From NCBI RefSeq assembly GCF_030297155.1, contig NZ_AP028067.1, positions 2,480,001-2,544,000 of the forward strand: DNA of 64,000 nt, in the 5' to 3' direction. How positions within the stretch are numbered: position 1 is the stretch's first letter; every line of letters starts with the position of its first letter. The position numbers and the translations under genes are program-made. The DNA is from Vibrio sp. FE10 (GTDB lineage Bacteria; Pseudomonadota; Gammaproteobacteria; Enterobacterales; Vibrionaceae). This document shows positions 42,748-52,282 of this stretch, one piece after another. The notes under the pieces are model-generated. The model searched no databases and had not been told where the DNA came from. It was given only the letters and a program-made list of their open reading frames with translations.

Positions 42748-42762
42748 TCAAATAAACTAAAA
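42748..42762. promoter_or_regulatory. ToxR-like direct repeat
   Basis: TCAAATAAACTAAAA fits TNAAA-N5-TNAAA exactly and lies 143-157 bases upstream of the porin start codon. The motif is short and the DNA AT-rich, so chance is likely enough to keep confidence low. Confidence 0.25.
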
Positions 42763-42883
42763 ATAGACCTAAAAAAAAACACAAACACATAAAAATCAAA
42801 CGCTTACATTTTTTTTCATCATTTTACGAGCAAGTTATCCTTAGTTTTATCAGGAAATATAATAATCCTAAAAAAGAACAATA

Positions 42884-42939
42884 CAGAACTTAACACCAAT
42901 ATAGGCATGAATCACAAGCTAAAATCAGAACTTAACACC
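42884..42939. repeat. 14-bp direct repeat at 42-bp spacing
   Basis: CAGAACTTAACACC occurs at 42884-42897 and again at 42926-42939, with starts 42 bases apart, i.e. four helical turns. Confidence 0.85.
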
Positions 42940-43120
42940 TGCAGCTAAGTCTTTTTTAATGTTTATATTTCGCAAGATAAATAAAATCGTTAAGTTCCTG
43001 ATGGTTCAGTTTTTTTTTGTGAACAAGATCTACCTTTGATTCAAAAGCAAGCTATTTCGCCGTAAATGTACCGACTAGTGATATGTGCTACTATCCTCGC
43101 TCCGTTACGTAGGTCACAGT

Positions 43121-45196
43121 ATGCTAACTACTAAAATTCAAAAATCCATTCGCACCAGTTATCAAAACCTCCAAGATCAGTTGGACAACTTTGTACCTAG
43201 ACGTGCTCAAAATTACCTTGTAGCCGAAATTGCGAAGACACTTTGTGGTCAATACCATAAAAGTAATCGTATGATCGTGGCTGAAGCAGGAACCGGGATC
43301 GGAAAATCACTCGCCTATCTCATGGCTACGATTCCTGTTGCGGTACTCAACAATAGAAAAATCGTCATTTCAACAGCGACGGTCGCACTTCAAGAACAGC
43401 TCGTAAATAAAGATCTCCCTCTATATAGAAGACTTACTGATAGAGAGTTCTCTTTTATACTCGCCAAAGGTAGACAGCGTTATTGTTGTGCCGAGAAGTT
43501 AGCCGCCGCTTGTGGGGTTGATGGTGGACAAATGGCGATGTTCGAATCTAAGCCAAAGAAGAAAGACATCGAACAGCTTCAAACCATGCATCGTAGTTTG
43601 GCTCAAGGTAAATGGGACGGGGATCGTGACTCATGGCCTAAACCAATCGACAATATGATTTGGCAAATGATCGTAAGCGATAAGCACAGCTGTAACAACA
43701 GTATGCCGACTCATCGAGATTGTCCCTTCCAAAAAGCACGCTCGGAGCTAGATAAAGTCGATGTGATTATTGCCAATCACAGTTTAGTTATGGCTGATGC
43801 TGACCTTGGTGGCGGAGTCATACTTCCAGAACCAGAGAATAGTATCTATATATTCGATGAGGCTCACCACTTACCACACGTAGCGAGAGATCACTCTTCT
43901 GCGGCGGCGAGCTTAAAAGGTGCCGCTTCATGGTTAGAGCGTTTAAATCAATCAATCACCAAGCTTTCGGGCTTAGCGGATGAAAAGCGAGTGGGACGAT
44001 TCAGAAATGAATTGCAGGATTCTGTACAACAGCTGATTCCTACTCTGACTCAAATGAGCAAACAATTTGACGCCAACCACTTTGAAGATGGCCTGTATCG
44101 TTTCGAACACGGCGACTTACCGGAATGGCTGGAAAGCGAATCGAAAGATCTCAAACAGTTGACTCAAAAGACAAGCCAAGCCGTAGCCAAAATCGCCGAC
44201 CTTATCGCAGAGCGTGTAAAAGATGGGGAGCTTTCGGCAAAGTTAGCAGAGCCTGCTCTGGCTGAAATAGGCTTCTATATACAAAGAACAGAAAATCTTG
44301 CTCAAGTTTGGCGTTTAATGGCTGAGCCTAAACGCGAAAAAGGTGCGCCTTTGGCGCGTTGGCTTGAATTGAGCAAAGAAAGCGAAGGGGACTTTGTTGT
44401 TAATGTCTCTCCGTTAGAAGTTGGCTGGCAGTTAGACCAGCAGATTTGGAGCCGCTGTGTCGGTGCTGTGCTCGTTTCAGCGACAATGAGAGCGCTTAAC
44501 TCCTTCAGTTTTTTCTGTCATCAAGCAGGTATCAGCCAGAAAGAGGAGGATGGAGTACAGTTTTTAGCATTGGCATCACCATTCGATTACCAAAACCAAG
44601 CAGAGCTGATCGTTCCAGCGATGAAGTATGAGCCACAAGCGCCTCAGTTTACTGAATATCTTATTGAAATTTTGCCTAAGGTAATAGAAGACAACAAAGC
44701 CAATCTCGTTCTATTCTCTTCTTACTGGCAAATGAACAAAGTTGCCGAAGCTTTGGCAACAGATTTCGTTAAAAAGTCATGGGCTTTACAGGTTCAAGGT
44801 GACACTTCACGAACTGAAATCCTAAAAAAACATAAAAAGCTAATAGACCAAGGTAAAACAAGCGTTCTATTTGGAACTGGAAGCTTTTCTGAAGGTCTTG
44901 ATTTACCGGGAGAGCTTCTTGAAAATCTGGTCATCACCAAGATTCCATTCGGAGTACCAACCTCACCGGTTGAACGAGCACACTCTGAATATATCGAATC
45001 AAGAGGCGGTAATCCTTTTATGCAGATTACCGTTCCAGAAGCGAGTAAAAAGCTTATTCAATCTGTCGGACGGTTACTGCGTAAAGAAAGAGATTCTGGT
45101 AAAGTCACGATCCTTGATCGGCGCATAGTGACAAAGCGATACGGGAAATCCTTACTCGACTCGTTACCGCCTTTTAAAAGAACAATAAAATACTAA
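43121..45196 (+). CDS. dinG: ATP-dependent DNA helicase DinG
   Basis: 691 residues from the ATG at 43121; the longer frame to 43085 is rejected because homologues start here. XPD-type superfamily 2 helicase: Walker A EAGTGIGKS, DEAH box FDEAHHLP, motif VSATMRAL, and C-terminal QSVGRLLRKERDSG. Iron-sulfur cysteines occur in RYCCAEKL, CG, SCNNS and DCPFQ. Family knowledge: 5'-3' helicase that unwinds R-loops and D-loops, LexA-controlled in E. coli. I see no LexA box upstream here. Confidence 0.94.
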   Translation: MLTTKIQKSIRTSYQNLQDQLDNFVPRRAQNYLVAEIAKTLCGQYHKSNRMIVAEAGTGIGKSLAYLMATIPVAVLNNRKIVISTATVALQEQLVNKDLPLYRRLTDREFSFILAKGRQRYCCAEKLAAACGVDGGQMAMFESKPKKKDIEQLQTMHRSLAQGKWDGDRDSWPKPIDNMIWQMIVSDKHSCNNSMPTHRDCPFQKARSELDKVDVIIANHSLVMADADLGGGVILPEPENSIYIFDEAHHLPHVARDHSSAAASLKGAASWLERLNQSITKLSGLADEKRVGRFRNELQDSVQQLIPTLTQMSKQFDANHFEDGLYRFEHGDLPEWLESESKDLKQLTQKTSQAVAKIADLIAERVKDGELSAKLAEPALAEIGFYIQRTENLAQVWRLMAEPKREKGAPLARWLELSKESEGDFVVNVSPLEVGWQLDQQIWSRCVGAVLVSATMRALNSFSFFCHQAGISQKEEDGVQFLALASPFDYQNQAELIVPAMKYEPQAPQFTEYLIEILPKVIEDNKANLVLFSSYWQMNKVAEALATDFVKKSWALQVQGDTSRTEILKKHKKLIDQGKTSVLFGTGSFSEGLDLPGELLENLVITKIPFGVPTSPVERAHSEYIESRGGNPFMQITVPEASKKLIQSVGRLLRKERDSGKVTILDRRIVTKRYGKSLLDSLPPFKRTIKY

Positions 45197-45324
45197 TTTA
45201 GCCATCGTATCGGTGGCTCTGGGTCTACCATCGCTTGACCTTTGCATTCACAATTGTGCATGGCTAACCCTCAAGTTACCTATGCCGCTGCCCTACCAGC
45301 ACAGAACGAGAACAATAGCTATTT

Positions 45325-46104
45325 ATGGAAATGATTGAACCAACCATGTTGGTTGTACTTGCTTTGGTTGCATTTGCAGCCGGCTTTATTGATGCTGTGG
45401 CTGGCGGAGGCGGAATGCTGACCGTCCCAGCTTTGTTATCACTAGGGCTGCCGCCACACATTGCACTTGGTACAAATAAACTTGCTGCGACCTTTGCTTC
45501 ATCAACGGCCGCTGTCACTTATTATCGTAAAAAGCTATTTAAACCTGAATGTTGGATAAACGCGTTCATTTCGACATTAATTGGCGCAACCATAGGTACC
45601 CTAGCAGTCGATGCGATTAGCACGGAGTGGCTAGAGAAAGTGCTGCCATTGGTCATTCTTGCTGCTGCGGTCTATACCATTTTCCACAAGACTCCGGATG
45701 TTAGCCACAATGTATCTCCAAAGCCCTGCCCTGTACTTAAGAAAAAACAAAAGTACCAAGGGTTCATACTGGGGTTTTATGATGGTGTTGCAGGCCCAGG
45801 TACTGGCGCTTTTTGGACAGTTAGCTCTATGGCTCTCTATCGTCTAAATATCTTGCTTGCTTCTGGCCTATCAAAAGCAATGAACTTCACCAGTAACTTC
45901 ACCTCTCTAGTTACTTTTGCGATTCTAGGGCATATCGATTGGGTACTTGGTTTAACCATGGGTGTATGCTTAATGGCAGGCGCGTTCGTAGGGGCACACT
46001 CAGCCATTCGTTTTGGTGCCACTTTTATAAGACCTGTATTTGTTACGGTTGTTAGCGTTCTTGCGATTAAACTGGCTTACGAAGCGTGGTTTGTAAACTT
46101 ATAA
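45325..46104 (+). CDS. yfcA: TauE/SafE (TSUP) family membrane permease, YfcA-like
   Basis: 259 residues with about eight membrane helices. The twin TSUP motifs are AGFIDAVAGGGGMLTVPALL (about 15-34) and GFYDGVAGPGTGAFW (about 150-164). Length and motifs match E. coli YfcA. The family exports sulfite, sulfoacetate and related anions; the substrate here is unknown. It lies 22 bases upstream of priC, so they may be cotranscribed. Confidence 0.88.
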   Translation: MEMIEPTMLVVLALVAFAAGFIDAVAGGGGMLTVPALLSLGLPPHIALGTNKLAATFASSTAAVTYYRKKLFKPECWINAFISTLIGATIGTLAVDAISTEWLEKVLPLVILAAAVYTIFHKTPDVSHNVSPKPCPVLKKKQKYQGFILGFYDGVAGPGTGAFWTVSSMALYRLNILLASGLSKAMNFTSNFTSLVTFAILGHIDWVLGLTMGVCLMAGAFVGAHSAIRFGATFIRPVFVTVVSVLAIKLAYEAWFVNL

Positions 46105-46126
46105 CCACCAGCGTTCGGGAAGAGAC

Positions 46127-46675
46127 ATGAATCATTTTTCAAAGCTTAAAAGTGTCCTTGATACCTTGATTGGTCACTGCTCTCAAGTCGATAAATCGAG
46201 AGGCGCTTATCATCAAGCGTTGTTCGACAGAACCTTATTTAAATGTAGTGCCTCTATTTTGCTTCCCTGCGCAATGGAAGCGCAGACCACCTACCGCACC
46301 ATATTACGAGAGCAGGCGAATAATCAGCTCACTGCATCTCGCGCGACTTACCTGACCGAAAAGCTAACCAATCAGATAGCGGCTGTCCAAAGAGAGTTAG
46401 CCAACCATGATTTAAGGTTAGATCGAAAAAGTAAGTCAGGGAAAAGTCTCAATGACTTGTATAACGAACTCGCTCAGCACCAAGATTGGCAAAAGCGATT
46501 GGTCGATTTAGTACGAGTACGAAAGTTAGCGTTTGATTCTGCGCCTCGCCACAGTAAGAAAAAAGCGGAAGAGACCTGGCAGTTAGCAAAAGAGCGATTA
46601 GAACGCTGCGAAGACTCAATGAAAAATATTGAAAGATTGATCAACTTAGAGAACCCTAAGCGAAATGAGCACTGA
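46127..46675 (+). CDS. priC: Primosomal replication protein PriC
   Basis: 182 residues, helical and basic. YLTEKLTNQIAAVQRELA and HQDWQKRLVDLVRVRK align in order with E. coli PriC (WLAEHLAAQLEAIARE..., HQDFERRLREMV). Restarts collapsed replication forks by loading DnaB via the PriC route. The next gene, ybaM, overlaps it by 11 bases; the same priC-ybaM order in E. coli supports both calls. Confidence 0.88.
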   Translation: MNHFSKLKSVLDTLIGHCSQVDKSRGAYHQALFDRTLFKCSASILLPCAMEAQTTYRTILREQANNQLTASRATYLTEKLTNQIAAVQRELANHDLRLDRKSKSGKSLNDLYNELAQHQDWQKRLVDLVRVRKLAFDSAPRHSKKKAEETWQLAKERLERCEDSMKNIERLINLENPKRNEH

Positions 46676-46835
46676 TAACACATCATCACCACTGGATAAC
46701 GCCCCAGAAGAAGTTAAGTTAGCTGTCGACCTGATCTATCTGCTCGAAAGCAACGAAATCGACCCAAAAGTAGCGTTAGAGGCAATTAAAATTGTCCAAC
46801 AAGATTTACAAGCCAAACTAGCATCTAGCATCTAG
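46665..46835 (+). CDS. ybaM: DUF2496 small protein YbaM (RsmS-like)
   Basis: 56 codons ([20 protein letters not shown]...). The core [20 protein letters not shown]...[12 protein letters not shown] matches E. coli YbaM ([20 protein letters not shown]...), which is also directly downstream of priC. The Pectobacterium homologue is called RsmS. Molecular function not established. Its ATG lies within the last codons of priC in another frame, so translation is probably coupled. The end is a repeated GCATCTA that gives the stop TAG. Confidence 0.88.
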   Translation: [56 protein letters not shown]

Positions 46836-46857
46836 CATAAATATAGACAGGATTCAC

Positions 46858-47991
46858 ATGTACCAACTTAGCTTTTCTATGCCCGAGTTTCTTGAAAACT
46901 ACTGGCATAAAAAACCAACCATCTTAAAAGGTGGATTCCAAAACTTCATCGACCCTATTTCGCCAGAAGAACTTGCTGGTTTATCGATGGAAGAAGAAGT
47001 GGATTCTCGCTTTATATCTAACCTTGATAATAAATGGGAAGCAGAACACGGCCCATTCTCTGAAGATAAGTTCGGTGAACTCACCGAAACTCATTGGCAA
47101 TTAGTTGTACAAGCAGCAAACCATTGGCACCAAGGTGCTAACCAGCTGACTGAAGCTTTTCAACAATTGCCAAACTGGTTGTTCGACGATCTGATGATCT
47201 GCTACTCAGCACCTGAAGGTGGCGTAGGCCCGCATATCGATCAATACGATGTGTTCATCATCCAAGGTCAAGGTAAGCGACAATGGAAGGTTGGAGCAAA
47301 AGATGTTGGTCAGTACCAAGAAACCATTCAAGCTTCTGCTCTTCGTCAAATTGAAGGCTTTGACCCAATCATTGATGAAACTTTAGAGCCAGGTGATATT
47401 CTTTATATCCCGCCAGGTTTTCCTCATGAAGGCACAACCTTAGAACCTTCAATGAGCTACTCGATTGGTTACCGTTCACCAAAAGAACAAGAGCTAATCA
47501 GCAACTTTGCAGATTTTGTACTGGCGCATGATATGGGTGATGTTCACCTGCATGACCCTGAATTCAAATCTCAAGATAACTACGGCAAGATTCGTGCGTC
47601 TGATTTGAATAACCTAACGGAGATGTTGATGTCGGCGCTTGAAGAGCCAGAAACCATCAATGACTTCATGGGCTGCCTGCTAAGCCAATCACGCCACCAG
47701 CTTGATATCGTTGCGCCAGAGCCTCTATGGACAGCAGAAGAGATCGCTCAACATCTAGAGTCAGAGGGTGAGATTCACCGTGTATCTGGCTTAAAAGCGC
47801 TCTACCACGAGAATGAAAGCAACACGGCTTACATCAATGGTGAAGTAGTCAAGGTTGAAGAAGCGGATTCATCGCTACTAAACGTACTTTGTGACAACGA
47901 GGTGATTAATTCAGCAACCAATCTTTCTCCTTCAGGTGTAACCGTCGTGACGGAATTGGTGAATAAAGGTTACTGGTTTATCGAAGACTAA
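46858..47991 (+). CDS. roxA: Ribosomal protein L16 arginine 3-hydroxylase RoxA (YcfD)
   Basis: 377 residues, JmjC/cupin 2-oxoglutarate oxygenase. The Fe(II) triad is visible: His126 and Asp128 in GPHIDQYDVF and His190 in PPGFPHEGTT. The C-terminal part has the dimerisation and winged-helix regions of YcfD. Family knowledge: hydroxylates an arginine of L16 (Arg81 in E. coli) using O2, Fe(II) and 2-oxoglutarate. It follows ybaM by 22 bases. Confidence 0.94.
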   Translation: MYQLSFSMPEFLENYWHKKPTILKGGFQNFIDPISPEELAGLSMEEEVDSRFISNLDNKWEAEHGPFSEDKFGELTETHWQLVVQAANHWHQGANQLTEAFQQLPNWLFDDLMICYSAPEGGVGPHIDQYDVFIIQGQGKRQWKVGAKDVGQYQETIQASALRQIEGFDPIIDETLEPGDILYIPPGFPHEGTTLEPSMSYSIGYRSPKEQELISNFADFVLAHDMGDVHLHDPEFKSQDNYGKIRASDLNNLTEMLMSALEEPETINDFMGCLLSQSRHQLDIVAPEPLWTAEEIAQHLESEGEIHRVSGLKALYHENESNTAYINGEVVKVEEADSSLLNVLCDNEVINSATNLSPSGVTVVTELVNKGYWFIED

Positions 47992-48053
47992 CTTCGTTAA
48001 TCGGTCTCGGTGAATATCATCGAGATCTAAAGCCTTAAACCCTAAGAAAAACA

Positions 48054-48087
48054 AAAGGGACAAATGAAATCTTCATTTGTCCCTTTT
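48054..48087. terminator. Bidirectional terminator between roxA and the chemoreceptor gene
   Basis: Perfect stem AAAAGGGACAAATGAA / TTCATTTGTCCCTTTT with a 3-nt loop, and a T-run on the plus strand. Confidence 0.9.
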
Positions 48088-48131
48088 TCTATTCAACAGT
48101 TAACTAAGCTTAAAAACAATACCGTGAACGA

Positions 48132-50249
48132 CTAAACCTTAAATTGATTCACCAGCTTTTTCTGCTGCTGAGACAATTGGTCGATTTCACTTCCCACTTG
48201 CTCAGACGCTGCGGCTTGCTCCAAAATCTTCGCACTTAAATCACGTATGTTAACCACACTTTGATTCACTTCACCGGAAACGGATTGCTGCTCTTCAGCG
48301 GCTCGAACGATCTGACTATTCATATCACTGATCGCCTCAATAGAAGTAAAGATCGAACCTAAATCTTCAACCGCTTTCTGAACGTGCAGTGCTGTATCGT
48401 TCGCCAGTATGTTGCCTTCTTGTATCGCTTCAACAACATCTTGTGTTCCAGCATGAACCTTATCGATCACAGCTCTAATCTCACCAACCGAGGACTGTGT
48501 ACGACTTGCTAGGTTTCGAACTTCATCAGCAACCACAGCAAAACCTCGACCTTGTTCCCCTGCCCTCGCGGCTTCAATAGCAGCATTCAAGGCTAGCAAG
48601 TTGGTCTGCTCAGAGATCCCCTCAATAACACTTAAGATCTCAGTAATATTGCCGTTGTTCTTCGCCAGCTCTTCAACAATCGGAACAGCGCTCGACATGC
48701 GATCCACCAGCTTTCTCATTTCACCTGCTGAAAGTTCAATAACCTCTTGTCCTTGCTGAGCAGAACGGTTCGCTTCACAAGCAGCATCCACAGCTATTTC
48801 TGCATTTTGCACCACTAAGCCCGAAGTTTGAGTCATCTCTTCGGCAGCGGTAGCCACTAAATCCACTTCTTTGAATTGAGATTCACTGCTTTCACGCGTA
48901 CTCGACGCAGACGACTTAGCCTGACTGGTTGTATTCGCGACTTGCTCTGTGGTTTGAATGACTTCTTTGATCGTGTGCTGAAGTTTATCTAAGAATTGGT
49001 TGAAGCCTTTCGACAGTTGGCCGATCTCATCTTGCGATTTAACTTCCAATCGCTGAGTAAGGTCACCTTCACCAGAAGCAATGTCATTAAGCCTCTCAAC
49101 AACTTGGCGAATAGGCCTAACGATAGACAATGAAGCAAAGGCGATGATTGCCAGTCCGAAAACAATGAAAATGATACCAGCGATCACTTCGGTTTTTATA
49201 CCTTCGCTCAACTTAGCGCTGATAATAGAATCGAGTCGACTTGCATCGGCAACCACACTCTCTCTTGGGATCTCAAACAGCACACCCCAAGTTTGGTTGG
49301 CAGCCACAACAGGAGCAAATGCGAGTAACCACTCACCATTTTCACTCCACTGAGTCGTCACTTCACCACCAAAGATAAAGTCGGTCATCAAGTCGCTGTT
49401 TGTATTGTCACTTTGAAAGCTTGAACCAACAGCAATGCTTGAATCATCAGAAGCAATAACAGAACCGTCTAGGCTAACTACATAGACCGCACCGGCACCA
49501 TCAAACAAGCTTTGATCCGATTGAGTTACCACATTGGTTAAACCGTCTAGTCTTAGGTCGATGCCTAAGAACCCAATCGCCATATCATCGACTAAAATAG
49601 GCACAGAGATTGAAGAGGTAAGTAATGTTTTACCGCCACTATTGACGACTCTAGGCGTACTGATACAAGTTTGCCCAGAAGAAAGAGGACAGTAAAAACG
49701 TTCACTATTACTGCCATCACTTAAGATCGATTCTGAAAGCACATTCGACAGAACATTCTCACCGTTATCGGCAACCTTCCAGTAAGGTGCAAAGCGGCCT
49801 TTTTCGTTAGATCCGACATAATCGGCATCGACATAGTTCGCATCTTCACCATCAAGTAAATCTGGCTTAAAGACTAAGTACGCCCCTTGGATCGAATCAA
49901 AGTTTAAAACTGAGCGACGTACCATTTCATCTAATGCAGTACGAAGTTCTTCACTTGGCGTAAAGTTCTCATCCGCATTGTTTTTTAGAAACTGAGCACT
50001 AGAAGCTAGCATTTCTGCGCGATAAATAGCTTCATCGACATAACGTTGAGTTTCTTGAGCATTGAGCTGAGAAACAGACGCGAGCAATTGCTGAGTTTTA
50101 TTGATAACTGATTCTGAACTTTGAGATTTGATGACTTGTTGATTACTCGTCGCGTTGTAGATCGAGAAACCAATAAGAGACAGTGAAGTAATGATTAGGC
50201 AACAACCTGCTAAGAGGGTGATTTTCCACTGTACCGATAGAGAGCGCAT
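48132..50249 (-). CDS. Methyl-accepting chemotaxis protein with dCache sensor
   Basis: 705 residues. TM1 about 10-30; a large periplasmic dCache_1-type sensor (about 35-350; [26 protein letters not shown]); TM2 about 355-378; HAMP about 378-432 ([25 protein letters not shown]); cytoplasmic helical hairpin with the tip [20 protein letters not shown] and [15 protein letters not shown] (about 550-590). The gene has no C-terminal CheR pentapeptide. The ligand is unknown; dCache domains of this kind often bind amino acids or carboxylates. Monocistronic. Confidence 0.93.
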   Translation of the reverse strand: MRSLSVQWKITLLAGCCLIITSLSLIGFSIYNATSNQQVIKSQSSESVINKTQQLLASVSQLNAQETQRYVDEAIYRAEMLASSAQFLKNNADENFTPSEELRTALDEMVRRSVLNFDSIQGAYLVFKPDLLDGEDANYVDADYVGSNEKGRFAPYWKVADNGENVLSNVLSESILSDGSNSERFYCPLSSGQTCISTPRVVNSGGKTLLTSSISVPILVDDMAIGFLGIDLRLDGLTNVVTQSDQSLFDGAGAVYVVSLDGSVIASDDSSIAVGSSFQSDNTNSDLMTDFIFGGEVTTQWSENGEWLLAFAPVVAANQTWGVLFEIPRESVVADASRLDSIISAKLSEGIKTEVIAGIIFIVFGLAIIAFASLSIVRPIRQVVERLNDIASGEGDLTQRLEVKSQDEIGQLSKGFNQFLDKLQHTIKEVIQTTEQVANTTSQAKSSASSTRESSESQFKEVDLVATAAEEMTQTSGLVVQNAEIAVDAACEANRSAQQGQEVIELSAGEMRKLVDRMSSAVPIVEELAKNNGNITEILSVIEGISEQTNLLALNAAIEAARAGEQGRGFAVVADEVRNLASRTQSSVGEIRAVIDKVHAGTQDVVEAIQEGNILANDTALHVQKAVEDLGSIFTSIEAISDMNSQIVRAAEEQQSVSGEVNQSVVNIRDLSAKILEQAAASEQVGSEIDQLSQQQKKLVNQFKV

Positions 50250-50816
50250 TTAATATCCTTATTTAAGCCAAAAGACTTCCATGACCGTCACTATCACATT
50301 GATGCTCAATTCCAGGGCACAATGTAAATAAATGAGATGAATAGCTTAGCCGATGATTACATCACAAATTGCACACATATAAAACGAAAGTTTATAGAAA
50401 TGTTAATAAGTCGTGTCATTTGTCTTTTGTTTCTGTGATTTCAAGAGCTTTCGCCTTGTCGCTCTAAGTTAAGTTATTGAAGCCAGAACGCCCAACTTGC
50501 TATGCTCACGACTTAGAGAGACGTTTAAACTATCACCATTAAAGAGAATGTTGTTTTATCCGAGCATCTTTTATTTGCGATATTTCAAGGAAGCTTACCG
50601 CCCCTTCGCATCTTTAAAACTCAGCAATTTCGAATTACTTTTTCTAATCCAAACTATAGATTTTTATCTTGATCAAGTTCACACTTTTTGATTGCTAAGT
50701 CGCCATTCAAGCTCTAATATCTCGCGCCTAGATTCCCTGAATACTTTGTTCATTTGGCTCTCCTCAAAGGAGCGCTAAGGCTTTTTTACGTCTTTAATTT
50801 TTGGAGAGATACGCAA
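50250..50816. other. Intergenic region between the chemoreceptor gene and emrD
   Basis: 567 bases with divergent promoters. Nothing clear until the emrD leader, where a small hairpin and T-run are found (50755-50787). Confidence 0.4.
50755..50787 (+). promoter_or_regulatory. Possible attenuator in the emrD leader
   Basis: CTCCT-CAA-AGGAG forms a 5-bp stem that extends by GC pairs across one mismatch, and six T follow after AAGGC. It lies 30 bases before the emrD ATG and so would end transcription just before the gene. Confidence 0.3.
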
Positions 50817-52022
50817 ATGTCTGCCTCGTTTCCATTAGCGAAACTTACCTTTTTAATCGCAATTCTGACTGCCGTAGGTCAAATGACTCAAACGATGTAC
50901 GTGCCTTCTATCGGTCATATGTCGGGTGAGTTCTTGGTTTCTGCATCTTCACTTCAAGCGGTGATGGCGTGTTACCTGATCCCTTACGGTCTGTCACAAT
51001 TTGTCTACGGCCCGCTTTCTGATCGCCTAGGTCGTAAACCCATCATCGTTGCTGGTTTGATCATCTATATCATCGGTACGTTGGTTGCATTATTTGCTCA
51101 CGAATATGAATGGTTTTTAGCAGGTAGCTTTATCCAAGGCTTGGGCATCGGTTGTGGTGGTGCGATGTCTCGTACATTGACTCGCGACTGTTTTGAAGGC
51201 GCAAAACTGCACCGAGCAAACAGCTTAATCAGCATGTGTGTGATTTTCTCACCATTGATGGCTCCTGTATTGGGCGGGTACTTAACAGAAGCTTTCGGTT
51301 GGCGTTCTAGCTACTTGTTCCTTGCACTGTTTGGTATCGCTGTTGTTATCACCATGATGACGAGCATGATGGAAACTCTGCCTAAAGAACGACGCAAAAA
51401 CGAGTCAGTTGTAAACAGCTACAAATTCGTTCTGTCTGACAAACGTTTCCAAGGCTTCTTACTAATACTGGTCGCAACCTTTGCTGGCGTAGCTGTATTT
51501 GAAGCAGCGGCAGGCGTACTGCTTGGCGGCGTACTTGGCCTACCTGCAACCACAGTAAGCTTGCTGTTTGTCTTACCCATTCCGGGTTACTTAGTGGGTG
51601 CAGGCTTATCTAGTTACATCGCACAACGTCGCTCTGAACGCCGCGCACTGAATGTTGGCCTAGTGTCGATCTTGGTAGGCTCAGCAGTGGTCTTGATACC
51701 AGGGCTGTTTGGTCAAACGACAGCATTGACTTTGATTGGCGGTGCAACGATTTACTTCTTGGGCGCTGGCATCTTATTCCCAGCGGCAACAACAGGGGCA
51801 CTGTCACCATTCCCATACCATGCTGGTACAGGAGGAGCGATCTTAGGTGGCATGCAGAACCTAGGTGCTGGCATCGCAACACTATTGGCATCTTTCTTCC
51901 CTGCTCAAGATCAGTTGCCACTCGGTTGTTTGATGATCGTAATGTCATTTATCGTGATGCTTGGTTTACGTTGGGTCAATCGTAAACATGACCATTCAAA
52001 CGAAATGCCATTGGCAATCTAA
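50817..52022 (+). CDS. emrD: Multidrug efflux MFS transporter EmrD
   Basis: 401 residues from the ATG at 50817, with GGAGAG ahead; the frame to 50754 covers the leader hairpin and is rejected. Twelve membrane helices. MFS motif A, GPLSDRLGRKP, follows TM2 (about 55-65), and motif C-like PLMAPVLGGYLTEAFGW sits in TM5. The N-terminus TQTMYVPSI matches EmrD of the DHA1 drug:proton antiporters. Exports hydrophobic compounds. Ends at a terminator. Confidence 0.87.
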   Translation: MSASFPLAKLTFLIAILTAVGQMTQTMYVPSIGHMSGEFLVSASSLQAVMACYLIPYGLSQFVYGPLSDRLGRKPIIVAGLIIYIIGTLVALFAHEYEWFLAGSFIQGLGIGCGGAMSRTLTRDCFEGAKLHRANSLISMCVIFSPLMAPVLGGYLTEAFGWRSSYLFLALFGIAVVITMMTSMMETLPKERRKNESVVNSYKFVLSDKRFQGFLLILVATFAGVAVFEAAAGVLLGGVLGLPATTVSLLFVLPIPGYLVGAGLSSYIAQRRSERRALNVGLVSILVGSAVVLIPGLFGQTTALTLIGGATIYFLGAGILFPAATTGALSPFPYHAGTGGAILGGMQNLGAGIATLLASFFPAQDQLPLGCLMIVMSFIVMLGLRWVNRKHDHSNEMPLAI

Positions 52023-52052
52023 AATAAGAATCTATTTCTGCCCAAACAAAGA

Positions 52053-52084
52053 AAAGGGACATGCTGAAAAGTGTGTCCCTTTTT
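52053..52084 (+). terminator. Terminator of emrD
   Basis: Stem AAAAGGGACA / TGTCCCTTTT with a 12-nt loop and five T. Confidence 0.85.
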
Positions 52085-52096
52085 CGTTGCACGTTT

Positions 52097-52107
52097 CCCC
52101 CCCCCCC
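52097..52107 (+). repeat. Homopolymer of 11 C
   Basis: An uninterrupted run of 11 C between the emrD terminator and the S9 peptidase gene, 176 bases before its start codon. It may vary in length through slippage. Confidence 0.9.
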
Positions 52108-52282
52108 CACCTCTGTCATCAATTTCATTTAACATTACTTTGATTTTTTGAAAACAATAACAGACACTTACGTTGAAAGTGCATATCCAGAATCCAATTA
52201 TAAATAATATCACTGGAAGAAAACTAACCACTACAAGGATGCTGGCATTAAAACGAGTAAGGTGCACACTAAGGATATACAG

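Larger units (their letters stand above)
42606..43120. other. Regulatory region between the porin gene and dinG
   Basis: 515 AT-rich bases serving divergent genes. It contains a perfect 14-bp direct repeat (42884-42897, 42926-42939) and a ToxR-like TNAAA-N5-TNAAA pair (42748-42762). No LexA box is seen near dinG, and there is no ORF. Confidence 0.5.

Noticed and set aside
43060..43120. LexA box for dinG
   Set aside because: No CTGT-N8-ACAG sequence is present near the start.
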